A stretch of 64,000 nt of DNA. Origin: Candidatus Gastranaerophilales bacterium (GTDB lineage Bacteria > Cyanobacteriota > Vampirovibrionia > Gastranaerophilales > Gastranaerophilaceae). Location: NCBI GenBank assembly GCA_947588745.1, contig CANPYW010000003.1, positions 1 through 64,000 of the forward strand. Reading direction: 5' to 3'. A program made the position numbers and the translations under genes. The notes beneath the pieces were generated by a model, which worked only from the letters and a program-made list of their open reading frames with translations, was not told the origin of the DNA and made no database searches. Below are positions 28,420-36,792 of this stretch, piece after piece; position 1 is the first letter of the stretch; each line of letters starts with the position of its first letter.

Positions 28420-29435
28420 TCATATTTTTGTAATTATATCTTTTGATAGTCTTTCCGTTATTATATCCCAAGCTTTTGCATTCGGGTGACCGTCGGGAAA
28501 CGTATATTTTTTACTGCTTAAATCAACATCGATGCATTTTAACAAGTCGACAATAATAAACCCTTCCTGCTCCAACTCTTTCCACCTAGGAGATTTAAAT
28601 GTATATTCATAATAATAGTAATCGGGATATAATTCGTAATCGTAATATTCATCTTCCACTGGATATTTTAAAATTATAAATTTAATACCAGGATACCTTT
28701 TTTGAAGTTCTCTTCTCGCATCTTCAAAATATAATTTTAATAAATCAAAATTTTTATCGGCATTTTCTCTGCTTAAAATTTTAAATAAATATATGTTTTC
28801 TATGTACTTTCTTACGATATAAAGACCGTTTAAATAATATACAAGAGGGTTATGTACCTCTTCCATTATGCCGTTTTTATATTTATAATCCAAATAATAA
28901 TTGTTTACAGCGTATTTATTTGCAAAAATCCGATATAAATGGTGACCTATAAAGACAAATATCGCATATTCTGGTATATCACCTTTTTCTTCAATATATT
29001 CGTAAAAGTCGGAGCGTTTAAGCTGATACAACATTTGTTGTATTCCGAATGCGGATAATGCTCTATTATATACTGTTCTGTTTGTAAGTTTTGACAATTT
29101 GTATCCGAATGTTTCGTCATCATTAAGATATTCCCCATAAGCAAATGAACAACCGAATATAACTACCGCACTTCCCCCCCCCGGACAGATTTTCCTTTGT
29201 ATTCATCGTTTCCCGTTTCGTGATATTTTGAGGGTATATAATGCCTTAAATTACTGAAATTATTGCTTGATGATTTCAGGTCTTCATAAAATTCGAAAAA
29301 ATTTTTTATTCGAGAGTCCGTCTTGTTATCCTTTATACATATAAGATAATCACATATATAAAATACAATAATTAAAAGTATTATATTGAGTGATACAATT
29401 ATTAAGAATTTCTTCATGATGGAATTTTTGTTCAT
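28420..29435 (-). pseudogene. SGNH-hydrolase paralogue, out of frame at a 9-base G run
   Basis: Two frames together make one gene. The first (29435-29163, 90 residues) begins with a membrane helix and stops right after a run of nine C on the + strand (29174-29182; G on the coding strand). The second frame then carries IFGCSFAYG and continues to DGHPNAKAWDIITERL. With ten G the gene would read through as 338 codons, matching the intact neighbour at 29452, whose sequence at this place is not homopolymeric. This is either phase variation, a fixed mutation or a sequencing error. The last third is nearly identical in phrasing to the neighbour, so the two are tandem duplicates. It lies 16 bases downstream of the intact copy. 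Confidence 0.85.
29174..29182. repeat. Homopolymer run of nine C (G on the coding strand)
   Basis: In a chromosome that is strongly AT-rich, nine consecutive C/G inside a coding frame is rare. The run sits at the exact point where the reading frame of the SGNH gene breaks. A length of 10 (or 7) would restore the frame. Confidence 0.97.
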
Positions 29436-29451
29436 GTTTCAATCCTGATTA

Positions 29452-30429
29452 TCATATTGGTTTAATTATATCACCAACAAGTCTTTCCGTTATTATATCC
29501 CAGGCTTTTGCATTCGGGTGACCGTCAGGAAACGTATATTTCTCATCACTCAAATTTACATCTATATATTTTGTTAAATCCAAAATGATAAAACCTTCAT
29601 CTTCAAGCTCTTTCCACCTTGGAGTCCTAAATATATAATGTAAATAATAATCATTTTTTAACATTTGATGATTTTCATCATAATCTATTTTACCAGGATA
29701 TTTCATGATTATAAATTTAATACCAGGATATCTTTTTTGAAGTTCTCTTCTTGCATCTTCAAAGTATGCTTTTACTAAATCAAAATTTTTATCAGCATTT
29801 TCTTTACTCATAAAATTATAAAAAATAGTTTTCGTCATAAACAATCTGGTCAAATAAAAAGAATTCAAATTTAAAAATAGTGGGCGTTTCTCAACCATTT
29901 TACCATTTGATGGTTCATAGTTTAAATAATAACGAATATGTCCGTATTTGCTTTCATATATCCTTCTTAAGTGATCAGTTATAAAAATATATATGGCAAA
30001 TTCAGGTTTTTCATTATTATCAATATTTTCATAGAAATCCGGACGTTTTGTTAAATAAAGCATTTGCGGTATACCAAATCCTATAAATCCATTATTATAA
30101 ACACTCCTATTGGTTTTTTTATACAATAAATATTCAAATGTTTCATTATCATTTAAATAAGAACCGTAAGCAAATGAGCACCCAAAGACAATTACCGCTT
30201 TTCCATCCGATTTTTTAGGGTTATCAGAATAAACATGATATCTTTCCCCAGCAAAGTTATATGAATCTGCTTTTTCTTTTTCATAATATTGTGAAAAGTG
30301 TTTTATGGGGAAATTCTCTTTATTATCTTTTTTGCAAAAATATATATTTAAGACACAAAAAACAATTACAATAAGAAAAATATTAACTACAATACATACT
30401 AGAAGTTTATTTAATTTTTTACGAAACAT
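29452..30429 (-). CDS. Membrane-anchored SGNH-hydrolase-like protein
   Basis: A 325-residue protein with an N-terminal membrane helix (about 9-31) and a periplasmic SGNH-type domain. The nucleophile Ser85 is in FGCSFAYG (block I), and the catalytic Asp302/His304 pair is in PDGHPN (block V). Such enzymes add or remove acyl groups on surface glycans. The 'GKAVIVFGCSFAYGSYLND' opening resembles SGNH proteins in polysaccharide loci. The frameshifted paralogue follows in the same direction. No acyltransferase or glycan operon is next to it, so the substrate is unknown. Confidence 0.75.
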   Translation of the reverse strand: MFRKKLNKLLVCIVVNIFLIVIVFCVLNIYFCKKDNKENFPIKHFSQYYEKEKADSYNFAGERYHVYSDNPKKSDGKAVIVFGCSFAYGSYLNDNETFEYLLYKKTNRSVYNNGFIGFGIPQMLYLTKRPDFYENIDNNEKPEFAIYIFITDHLRRIYESKYGHIRYYLNYEPSNGKMVEKRPLFLNLNSFYLTRLFMTKTIFYNFMSKENADKNFDLVKAYFEDARRELQKRYPGIKFIIMKYPGKIDYDENHQMLKNDYYLHYIFRTPRWKELEDEGFIILDLTKYIDVNLSDEKYTFPDGHPNAKAWDIITERLVGDIIKPI

Positions 30430-30514
30430 AAAACAAATATAATTTATTCACAAATACCGAAAAACATACCTTTACATTAATACTATTATATAATAAAAAA
30501 TCAATATATTATTT

Positions 30515-30659
30515 TATTAATTTTTGTAAAGTTAGAGTATATATTCTGAATATATCTTATTTATTGGGTTTCTGGCTATTTATGTAATTTTATATTTAAA
30601 ATATATATACATAATATAGCAATAATTTTTTCTTATTTTTTTTTATATATATACAAAGA
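30515..30659. repeat. Right arm of the 145-bp inverted repeat (upstream region of the coiled-coil gene)
   Basis: Reverse complement of window positions 1-145 at 139 of 145 positions, without gaps. It ends 21 bases before the ATG of the gene at 30681, so it spans that gene's likely promoter and leader. The strong conservation of AT-rich non-coding DNA implies recent duplication or gene conversion. Confidence 0.95.
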
Positions 30660-30680
30660 AACGAATAAGAGGATAAGAAA

Positions 30681-31124
30681 ATGGCATACGCTTTATTTGC
30701 ACAAAGAAAACTGGAAATTACTGGTCAATTAAATTGTGTTAGCTTACAACAAACCCAACGCTCCAACGAACAATATATGCTCGCTACTGAAACTTTAAGT
30801 TTACAACAGCAAATGAGCAGTATGCAAGCTTCTCAAGCTGGTGAACTCGCTGAATTATACGACTCATTAGCTTCCGCTAAAGGTACTGATGAAAGAGACA
30901 GAATTAATGCTCAAATCAGTTCGAAAGAACAATCTTTTAAAGTTGAATTAGACGAAATTAACAGAGAAATATATCAAACATCAGTTAAAGAAAACACTCT
31001 TGAAATGGCTGTTAAAAGATTAGATACTGAAGTTACCGCTCTTCAAAAACAATTAGAAGCCGTTGAACAGGCTGAAAGTGATGCTATCGACAGAGCTACT
31101 CCTAAGTTCCAGGGTGTCGGCTAA
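30681..31124 (+). CDS. Small coiled-coil protein, probably one of a paralogous set
   Basis: A 147-residue protein with no cysteine, no signal peptide and no membrane segment. It is predicted helical nearly throughout; the Gln-rich 'LQQTQ', 'LSLQQQMSSMQASQAGELAELY' and 'LEMAVKRLDTEVTALQKQLEAVEQAESD' parts look like heptads. The ending PKFQGVG is distinct. I do not recognise a family. The ATG follows AAGAGGATAAGAAA. Its upstream 145 bases recur inverted at the window's left edge, implying a second copy outside. The even use of frequent codons suggests high expression. Confidence 0.7.
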   Translation: MAYALFAQRKLEITGQLNCVSLQQTQRSNEQYMLATETLSLQQQMSSMQASQAGELAELYDSLASAKGTDERDRINAQISSKEQSFKVELDEINREIYQTSVKENTLEMAVKRLDTEVTALQKQLEAVEQAESDAIDRATPKFQGVG

Positions 31125-31170
31125 TAAATTAGTCCTAGAGAAAATAACAAACAAATAACAAAAACATATA

Positions 31171-31557
31171 CCTCGGGCGGTAAAACATCAAAGGAAACAA
31201 ACCCGCCGCACGAAACGCCTAAAATGTCAACAAAAAATTACGACAAACCAATCCGCATTACGGGGCGAAAATAATATGTACAGGCGGCAAAATCAAATCA
31301 AACAAACCCGCCGCACGAACCGCCTAAAATGGCAAAAAAAAATACGACAAACCAATCCGCATTACGGCGAAAATAATATGTACAGACGGCAAAATCAAAC
31401 AAACCCGCCGCATGAGCCACCTAAAAAAAATGGCAACAAAAAATTACGACAAACCAATCCGCATTACGGGGCAAAAATAATATGTACAGACGGCAAAATC
31501 AAATCAAACAAACCCGCCGCATGAACCACCTAAAAAAACGGCAACAAAAACCCGCAC
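31171..31557. repeat. Tandem array of ~100-base repeats
   Basis: About three and a half imperfect copies of a unit. Each copy contains AAACCCGCCGCA (starts at 31199, 31304, 31401 and 31510; spacing 105, 97 and 109), then CGACAAACCAATCCGCATTACGG and AATAATATGTACAG-CGGCAAAATC. The array is richer in GC than its surroundings. CGGCGG/CCGCCG-type segments can pair within a unit (for example AGGCGG at 31282 with CCGCCT at 31320). The gap from 31125 to 31671 holds this array and a terminator and no credible gene. Its role is unknown. Confidence 0.9.
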
Positions 31558-31610
31558 AAGCATAAAACTCAACAATCAATTATTTTATAAAACTCATTTT
31601 CGTTTCAAAA

Positions 31611-31650
31611 AAAACAGGTTCTCAATCTTAATATTAAAGAACCTGTTTTT
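31611..31650. terminator. Bidirectional intrinsic terminator
   Basis: Stem AAACAGGTTCT / AGAACCTGTTT with a 16-base loop, A run and T run. It ends the repeat-bearing transcript from the left and the dehydratase-activase operon from the right. Confidence 0.8.
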
Positions 31651-31671
31651 GATATTCATATATAACATTAA

Positions 31672-32799
31672 TTATACTTTGTCAGCCAAATTTTTTCTGT
31701 GTCTGCGTTTTACCAAATCAATAAATGCTTCAATTCTTGTAATGTAGCCTGCTTTACCAGTCTGTTCATCCAATACAAGCGACATTACGGGAATATTTTC
31801 ATTTCTGCTTACTTTAGGTAATATATTTTGAGCAACTATTTCAGGCATGCAAGAGAATGGTGAAATGTGAATAATACCGTCAATGCCATGTTTTGCCGCA
31901 TATACGGTATCGCCTATAGTTTCAATACATTCACCGCCGATAGGGCGTTTCATATAATCTTTTGCATAAATAACGGAACGCTCTCTATGTGATAGTTTAT
32001 GATACAAAAAAGACGGTTTCAAAACGTGTTCGAGCCAATCTCCGAACCAAATCTGTCTTTGAACTTCAATTCCCATTTCACCTATTGTTTTTTCTATATT
32101 TTGGTTTGTAAACGGGTCGAGCAAAACGAAAAACTCACCGATTAAATAAACAATAGGAACAAATTTATCTTTATCAATATTTATTTTAGCGAAATCATTT
32201 TCAATATTACGAACAAGATGCTTTGCTCTCAAAACAGAATTCGTTTCATCTATTATTTTAAGCCATTTATTATAACAATTTTCGGCATCACCTTTATTGA
32301 TTTCACGAGGACGTGTATAAAAAAGTAATTTTTCGGCTTTATCTATAGCAAAAAATTTATTAAACCCCAAACTAAATCCTTTATAATATTTAAAAGGGTT
32401 TAAACAATGAGTAACATGCCAAAAAGCCTGTAAGGTCTGTTTCATTTTGCTTTGGTACATATCAAAAATAACCATATCAAAGTCATAACCCAATTTCTTT
32501 AATGTTTTTTGAGCCATTTTGGTATAATTACCGAGCCTGCAAGACCCGGGAGCCTGAAACATCATAAGGGTATTCGCCCCTTTATCCAATGCCATAATAT
32601 AATTGGCAAGGTTTAATTTATAAGGCAGACAAATTCCTTCAATACTATTTTTGACCCCAATTTCAAGAGCCTTATTATTGTTTGAAGGAGGAATGATTAC
32701 ATTAGCACCCAAAGATACCAAAAGTGCTTTTAAAGGAATATCAATTCGCCCCATTCTGGGCCAGGCTATAATTCTATCTTTTGACTTGATTTTATTCAT
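31672..32799 (-). CDS. Acyl-CoA dehydratase activase-related Fe-S protein
   Basis: A 375-residue protein of the DUF2229 / 2-hydroxyacyl-CoA dehydratase activase-related type. Conserved cysteines appear in EGICLPYK (about 55), 'GSCRLGNY' (about 86) and 'PFSCMPE' (about 309). The C-terminus carries 'LDEQTGKAGYITRIEAFIDL', shared with its paralogue at 33854. Such proteins are thought to bind a [4Fe-4S] cluster and take part in ATP-driven low-potential electron transfer. The BadF/HgdC ATPase domain that usually accompanies it is not in this protein or in the window. Confidence 0.75.
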   Translation of the reverse strand: MNKIKSKDRIIAWPRMGRIDIPLKALLVSLGANVIIPPSNNNKALEIGVKNSIEGICLPYKLNLANYIMALDKGANTLMMFQAPGSCRLGNYTKMAQKTLKKLGYDFDMVIFDMYQSKMKQTLQAFWHVTHCLNPFKYYKGFSLGFNKFFAIDKAEKLLFYTRPREINKGDAENCYNKWLKIIDETNSVLRAKHLVRNIENDFAKINIDKDKFVPIVYLIGEFFVLLDPFTNQNIEKTIGEMGIEVQRQIWFGDWLEHVLKPSFLYHKLSHRERSVIYAKDYMKRPIGGECIETIGDTVYAAKHGIDGIIHISPFSCMPEIVAQNILPKVSRNENIPVMSLVLDEQTGKAGYITRIEAFIDLVKRRHRKNLADKV

Positions 32800-32828
32800 A
32801 AGCTACATTCTCTACAAAAACTAACAAA

Positions 32829-33854
32829 TTAATACACTATAATGGGATTTGAATATGCCCAGGGCTGATTTTTATAAAAAATTTCAACCCTGTATTTACC
32901 TTTTTCAATGATTTTAAAATCGGCATAATCACTTTGTAATTCGTGCATTTTTTTACCGTTTAAAAATACCTTTATTAAAGCATTTTTTGATATTCTAATA
33001 CGTAAAAACGTATTATCGTCCAAATTAATGCATCCGCCCGAAAAGACACTCAATGTATCGTTTTGCACAAAAATTTCAGGCAAAGTTTTCAAAACATGCC
33101 TGTTAACCATTAAATTATTGCCCGATTTTAAAGAATCTAAGACAAATTGTTTTTTATCTTCAAACGAAAGCATAGTCTGTTCGTTATAATATAAAACATT
33201 ACATAAAGTATTAAACATAACAGGATACGAAAATACTTTTAAAGGAATAATATATTTTTTTATGATGAAACAATGGGCATCAATACCCACAATAGCGGGG
33301 AAAATCTTATCCGAGGCATTATTAATCTCATCCCACCAAGCTAGAGTGGCTTTTTCAGGGCCTTTTATAAGTTTATGTCTAAAGAAATAAGCGTATGAAA
33401 GATAAAAAATATTAGAATCATTAACATTATTAGCCCAATCAGAAAGCCAATTCCATATTTCGATTCCATCGCCCAATATATTTTTATCCTTCCACTTTAA
33501 TGGACGAAATTTATTTTTTCTGTTATCTCTTTCGTCAGGATGAGCCATAAAGCCAAATCCACATTGGTTTCTAACCTCATTTATATAATTTAAAGGTTCA
33601 TCAGAGGGTAAAATAACATCTTTTATATTTAAAGCCAAATAATGATTACAAGTTTCGGGCGTAATTTCTTCCCCAACTATAACAACAACATCATTATATA
33701 TACCTTCTTTTATCTGCATTGTATTATGGTCGGTTACGATAATCCAATCCAAACCATCTTGTTTTGCGGCTTTTGAAATTTCATCAATATCGGCTGAACC
33801 ATCCGAATACTTAGTATGAAAATGTATTGCACCTTTTAAAATATTACAATTCAT
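32829..33854 (-). CDS. PHP-domain metallohydrolase, CehA/McbA-like
   Basis: A 341-residue PHP-fold protein. Metal ligands appear in HFHTKYSDG (about 12-20), 'VTDHNT' (about 40-45), 'EEIT', 'MAHPDERDN' and 'GIDAHCF'. The last 75 residues form a beta domain with 'GKYRVEIFYKNQPWAYSNPIIVY', which marks the CehA/McbA type. Such proteins are phosphoesterases or hydrolases of unknown natural substrate. It sits between two paralogous dehydratase-activase-like genes; its start shares one base with the stop of the upstream gene. The linkage suggests a joint pathway. Confidence 0.8.
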   Translation of the reverse strand: MNCNILKGAIHFHTKYSDGSADIDEISKAAKQDGLDWIIVTDHNTMQIKEGIYNDVVVIVGEEITPETCNHYLALNIKDVILPSDEPLNYINEVRNQCGFGFMAHPDERDNRKNKFRPLKWKDKNILGDGIEIWNWLSDWANNVNDSNIFYLSYAYFFRHKLIKGPEKATLAWWDEINNASDKIFPAIVGIDAHCFIIKKYIIPLKVFSYPVMFNTLCNVLYYNEQTMLSFEDKKQFVLDSLKSGNNLMVNRHVLKTLPEIFVQNDTLSVFSGGCINLDDNTFLRIRISKNALIKVFLNGKKMHELQSDYADFKIIEKGKYRVEIFYKNQPWAYSNPIIVY

Positions 33855-34927
33855 TATACAAGACTCTCAATAAGTTCATTTTGGTTTATTTTAATATCAT
33901 TGATTTTGATAATATTTTTATTTAATCTTGCATTCTTAAGCTTTTTCCTTTGAAGCATATCAATAAAAGCTTCCAGCCTTGTAACGAAGCCGGCTTCACC
34001 AGTATGTTCATCCAGAGTTAAATGAATTAGCGGCATATTTCGCCCCGCACATTGATTAGATATTTCTTCAACCATTAAAGAATCAGGCCCGCAGCCGAAA
34101 GCTGATAATGCAATAATGCCGTCAACAGAATTATCAAGTAAATAATTAGCGGCAACTCCAGTTAATTCAAGTTCGTTAGCCCAATATTGAACTTCTCCCA
34201 ATTCTTTTATGGCATCATAAGCCCTATCTCGTGTAACATCCAAAGATGTATATACATTTACATCCATTTTTTCCAATTTTTTAATTAAATTTAAAGAAAT
34301 TCGCTCATCAAACAAATTATACCCGTGAGCCATTATTGCAACCGATATTTGCTTTTCCGGTTTATATTTTATAACCGCTTCACGATTTTCAATTGCACAC
34401 TTAAGTGCTTCACAATATCCTATTCTTGATTTTGCGAGTTTTATAAACCTGTTATACAAAACCCAACCTTGATTTATGGCATTTTCAATAATTTTAGTAT
34501 CATTAATATTATAATAAGAAGATATTTGATAGCAAAAATCTTTAAACTCGACATTTTCCGTTTTATTCAAAGTCGGTTCGATTATCGTAAAATCGGCATT
34601 TATTACATTCCTGATTATTTCGGGCAATCCCCTTATTTTTGAACAATTGTTGATTTTATATGCAGTTGACTGAATAGACGGAACAAAAATTTTATTACAT
34701 CCTTTTTCAAGCAAATTTATAACATGACCTGTAAACACTTTAACCGGCAAACAAGTTTCCGATACAACCGTATTTGTGCCGTCATTTATAATTTTAGATG
34801 TTGTTTTATCAGATAATATTACTTTTATACCAAGTGCATTAAAAAACCCGTAATAAAACGGATAATTATTATAATATGATATAGCACGAGGGATACCTAT
34901 TGTATTTTCATTATCAGTGTTTTGCAT
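33854..34927 (-). CDS. Acyl-CoA dehydratase activase-related Fe-S protein, second paralogue
   Basis: A 357-residue paralogue of the protein at 31672. It opens with IGIPRAISYYNNYPFYYGFF, typical of DUF2229. Cysteines are in SETCLPVK (about 58), 'NNCSKIRG' (about 92) and 'FGCGPDS' (about 275). The end has 'LDEHTGEAGFVTRLEAFIDML'. It is first in a three-gene unit with the PHP hydrolase and the other paralogue. The two may form a heterodimer around a shared [4Fe-4S] cluster. The ATPase partner is not visible. Confidence 0.75.
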   Translation of the reverse strand: MQNTDNENTIGIPRAISYYNNYPFYYGFFNALGIKVILSDKTTSKIINDGTNTVVSETCLPVKVFTGHVINLLEKGCNKIFVPSIQSTAYKINNCSKIRGLPEIIRNVINADFTIIEPTLNKTENVEFKDFCYQISSYYNINDTKIIENAINQGWVLYNRFIKLAKSRIGYCEALKCAIENREAVIKYKPEKQISVAIMAHGYNLFDERISLNLIKKLEKMDVNVYTSLDVTRDRAYDAIKELGEVQYWANELELTGVAANYLLDNSVDGIIALSAFGCGPDSLMVEEISNQCAGRNMPLIHLTLDEHTGEAGFVTRLEAFIDMLQRKKLKNARLNKNIIKINDIKINQNELIESLV

Positions 34928-35013
34928 AATTACTTTTATTTTATAAATCTACTCATAATAATATTATAAAGTAAAAAAAATAATAATATTCCCTATTCGG
35001 ACTATATTTGAAG

Positions 35014-35559
35014 CTACGGTTTAGAAAATATACTAAATTCGCAGCCGCAATAATTTTGTCTGTAAAAATTTTCTTCCTTTGCTATTGTCATTGTTTTTAA
35101 AAAGCCGTCTTGTTTTTTAAAATCTATATCAAGAAAATTTAATTCATACTGTTTGGCGATGTCTTTAGCAACTTCAAAAATAACTTTGGAAGATTTATGC
35201 GGACTAACGGTTAATGTAGTTGTAAAAGTATCTATTTTAAGCATTTTTGCTTTTATTGCAGTATATAATAATCTGTATTCAAAACATCTTGTGCAGCGTT
35301 TTCCCCTTTCGGGTTCATTCTCCAATCCCGCTACGGCATTGTACCAACCGCTTGCATCCTGCTTATCAACTATTAATTCAATATTTTTCTTCTTAGAATA
35401 ATTTATCAGCTCATTTAATCTTTTATCAAATTCATCAGGCGGAAAAATATTCGGATTAAAGAAATATAATATTGGTTTATAATCCAGCTCTTTTAATTTC
35501 TCAATGGGATAAGCACTGCACGTTGCACAGCAAGCGTGCAGCAAAATATCTTTAGCCAT
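35014..35559 (-). CDS. queH: Epoxyqueuosine reductase QueH
   Basis: Reduces epoxyqueuosine in tRNA to queuosine; an unrelated substitute for QueG. The 181-residue protein starts ILLHACCATCSAYP, with the CC and C motif typical of QueH (former DUF208). It also has 'RGKRCTRCFEYRL' and the C-terminal 'NYCGCEF', giving the [4Fe-4S] and non-haem iron ligands. An in-frame start 30 bases upstream would overlap the previous gene by 38 bases; the ATG here gives an 8-base overlap. With tgt at 10712 it indicates queuosine modification. Confidence 0.92.
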   Translation of the reverse strand: MAKDILLHACCATCSAYPIEKLKELDYKPILYFFNPNIFPPDEFDKRLNELINYSKKKNIELIVDKQDASGWYNAVAGLENEPERGKRCTRCFEYRLLYTAIKAKMLKIDTFTTTLTVSPHKSSKVIFEVAKDIAKQYELNFLDIDFKKQDGFLKTMTIAKEENFYRQNYCGCEFSIFSKP

Positions 35560-36784
35560 GATTAGGTTTTTCTCTCCCGCCTTGTTCAATGACTATCTCT
35601 TTAAACTCAGGATAAGAACCTATACCGAAAAGTTTCTTTAAACCGATAAATAAAGTAGGAGTACCGTTTATTTCACGTAAATCACCCTCTTTAATAGACG
35701 CTTCAACTTCTTTTTTTACATCATCGCTATGTGCATCGGCTTTAAGCTTTCTTATGTCTATATCTATCAGTCTTGCTTTTTCCAAAATATCTTTTTCAGT
35801 TTTAACATCATTATTGAACAATATAGAACCCATTTGCCAATATTTATTTTGTTTTGCTGCAGCCAAAGCATAATATGATTTTATACAAGAACTCGTATGC
35901 CCTTTACCTTTAGGCACATTATGATTACACATTCCGTCAAGCGGTAAATTATGCTGTATAACCGCAACATCATCAAATTCATCAAGTATTCTGTGTATAT
36001 ATAAATTAACAACAAAACATCCGCCGCAATTAAAGTCCATAAACTCGTGTATCACAAGCTTTGCATCTTTACTACCTATCCTTGTTCCTTCAATTTCACC
36101 GGTATACTGTTTAAAAGAATTTTTAAGTTCTTTTTGCAATTGAACTTGAGGTGAAAAAATATTCGTTAAGGATGTATAAATTAAAAAGCAAATTGCAGCT
36201 AATAAAACAATTACAAAAGCAATTAAATATTTTTTAACCTTAACAGCTTCAATAAAATCGGAAAAACTGATTTTATATTCATCAATTACGGATAAACGTT
36301 TCGGTTTGTCACTTTCACCATTTTCAATAACTTCTCTGTTTTTTGCGGTAATGGCAATAAAGAAATCCACAAAATATGTCATTAAGCAAAATATACAGAA
36401 AGAGTCTATTTTAAACCACGAAATAAAAAATAACACCATTGACATTATAAAAGAGAACAAAGAAACACAAAATATGTATGAAGAAGGATTTTTGAATACT
36501 TTTAAAAAACCTAAAAAACGAATATTTTGTATTTTATCAACAAATATCATAAATAAAAAGAAACAATATAGAAATACACCCCAATAAGAAAGCGGTATTC
36601 CAAAAAATTGAGAATAAGCCGTTCTTGCAACACTATCGCAATCCAAAGAAGAATTTATAACGCATATACTCGGATTGGCATCAATCACAAAATTTGCATT
36701 GTAATATACAACACACAGCTCTATTGAAAGGGCAAGCCCTATTAATGCAAGAATAGTAATAATAATTCTTTTTGATTTTTTCAT
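35552..36784 (-). CDS. VKOR-thioredoxin fusion (disulfide-bond formation)
   Basis: A 410-residue membrane protein that oxidises periplasmic thiols and passes electrons to quinone, replacing DsbB plus DsbA. The VKOR part has four or five helices with loop cysteines Cys41 and Cys49 and the active-site C-x2-C at 130-133 (FCIFC). After a further helix (about 186-206) comes a DsbA/thioredoxin-like domain with C-G-G-C at 253-256. The fusion is best known from cyanobacteria and some other bacteria. It is cotranscribed with korAB and queH. Confidence 0.9.
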   Translation of the reverse strand: MKKSKRIIITILALIGLALSIELCVVYYNANFVIDANPSICVINSSLDCDSVARTAYSQFFGIPLSYWGVFLYCFFLFMIFVDKIQNIRFLGFLKVFKNPSSYIFCVSLFSFIMSMVLFFISWFKIDSFCIFCLMTYFVDFFIAITAKNREVIENGESDKPKRLSVIDEYKISFSDFIEAVKVKKYLIAFVIVLLAAICFLIYTSLTNIFSPQVQLQKELKNSFKQYTGEIEGTRIGSKDAKLVIHEFMDFNCGGCFVVNLYIHRILDEFDDVAVIQHNLPLDGMCNHNVPKGKGHTSSCIKSYYALAAAKQNKYWQMGSILFNNDVKTEKDILEKARLIDIDIRKLKADAHSDDVKKEVEASIKEGDLREINGTPTLFIGLKKLFGIGSYPEFKEIVIEQGGREKPNHG

Positions 36785-36792
36785 TTTATCAC

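Noticed and set aside
31276-31524. An 82-codon open frame running through the tandem array
   Set aside because: Its product is just the repeat translated in one frame, with no ribosome site and frame changes between copies; it is a by-product of the repeats.
31171-31557. Tandem repeats considered as a CRISPR array
   Set aside because: The unit is about 100 bases and repeats nearly whole, without unique spacers between short constant repeats, and no cas genes are nearby.
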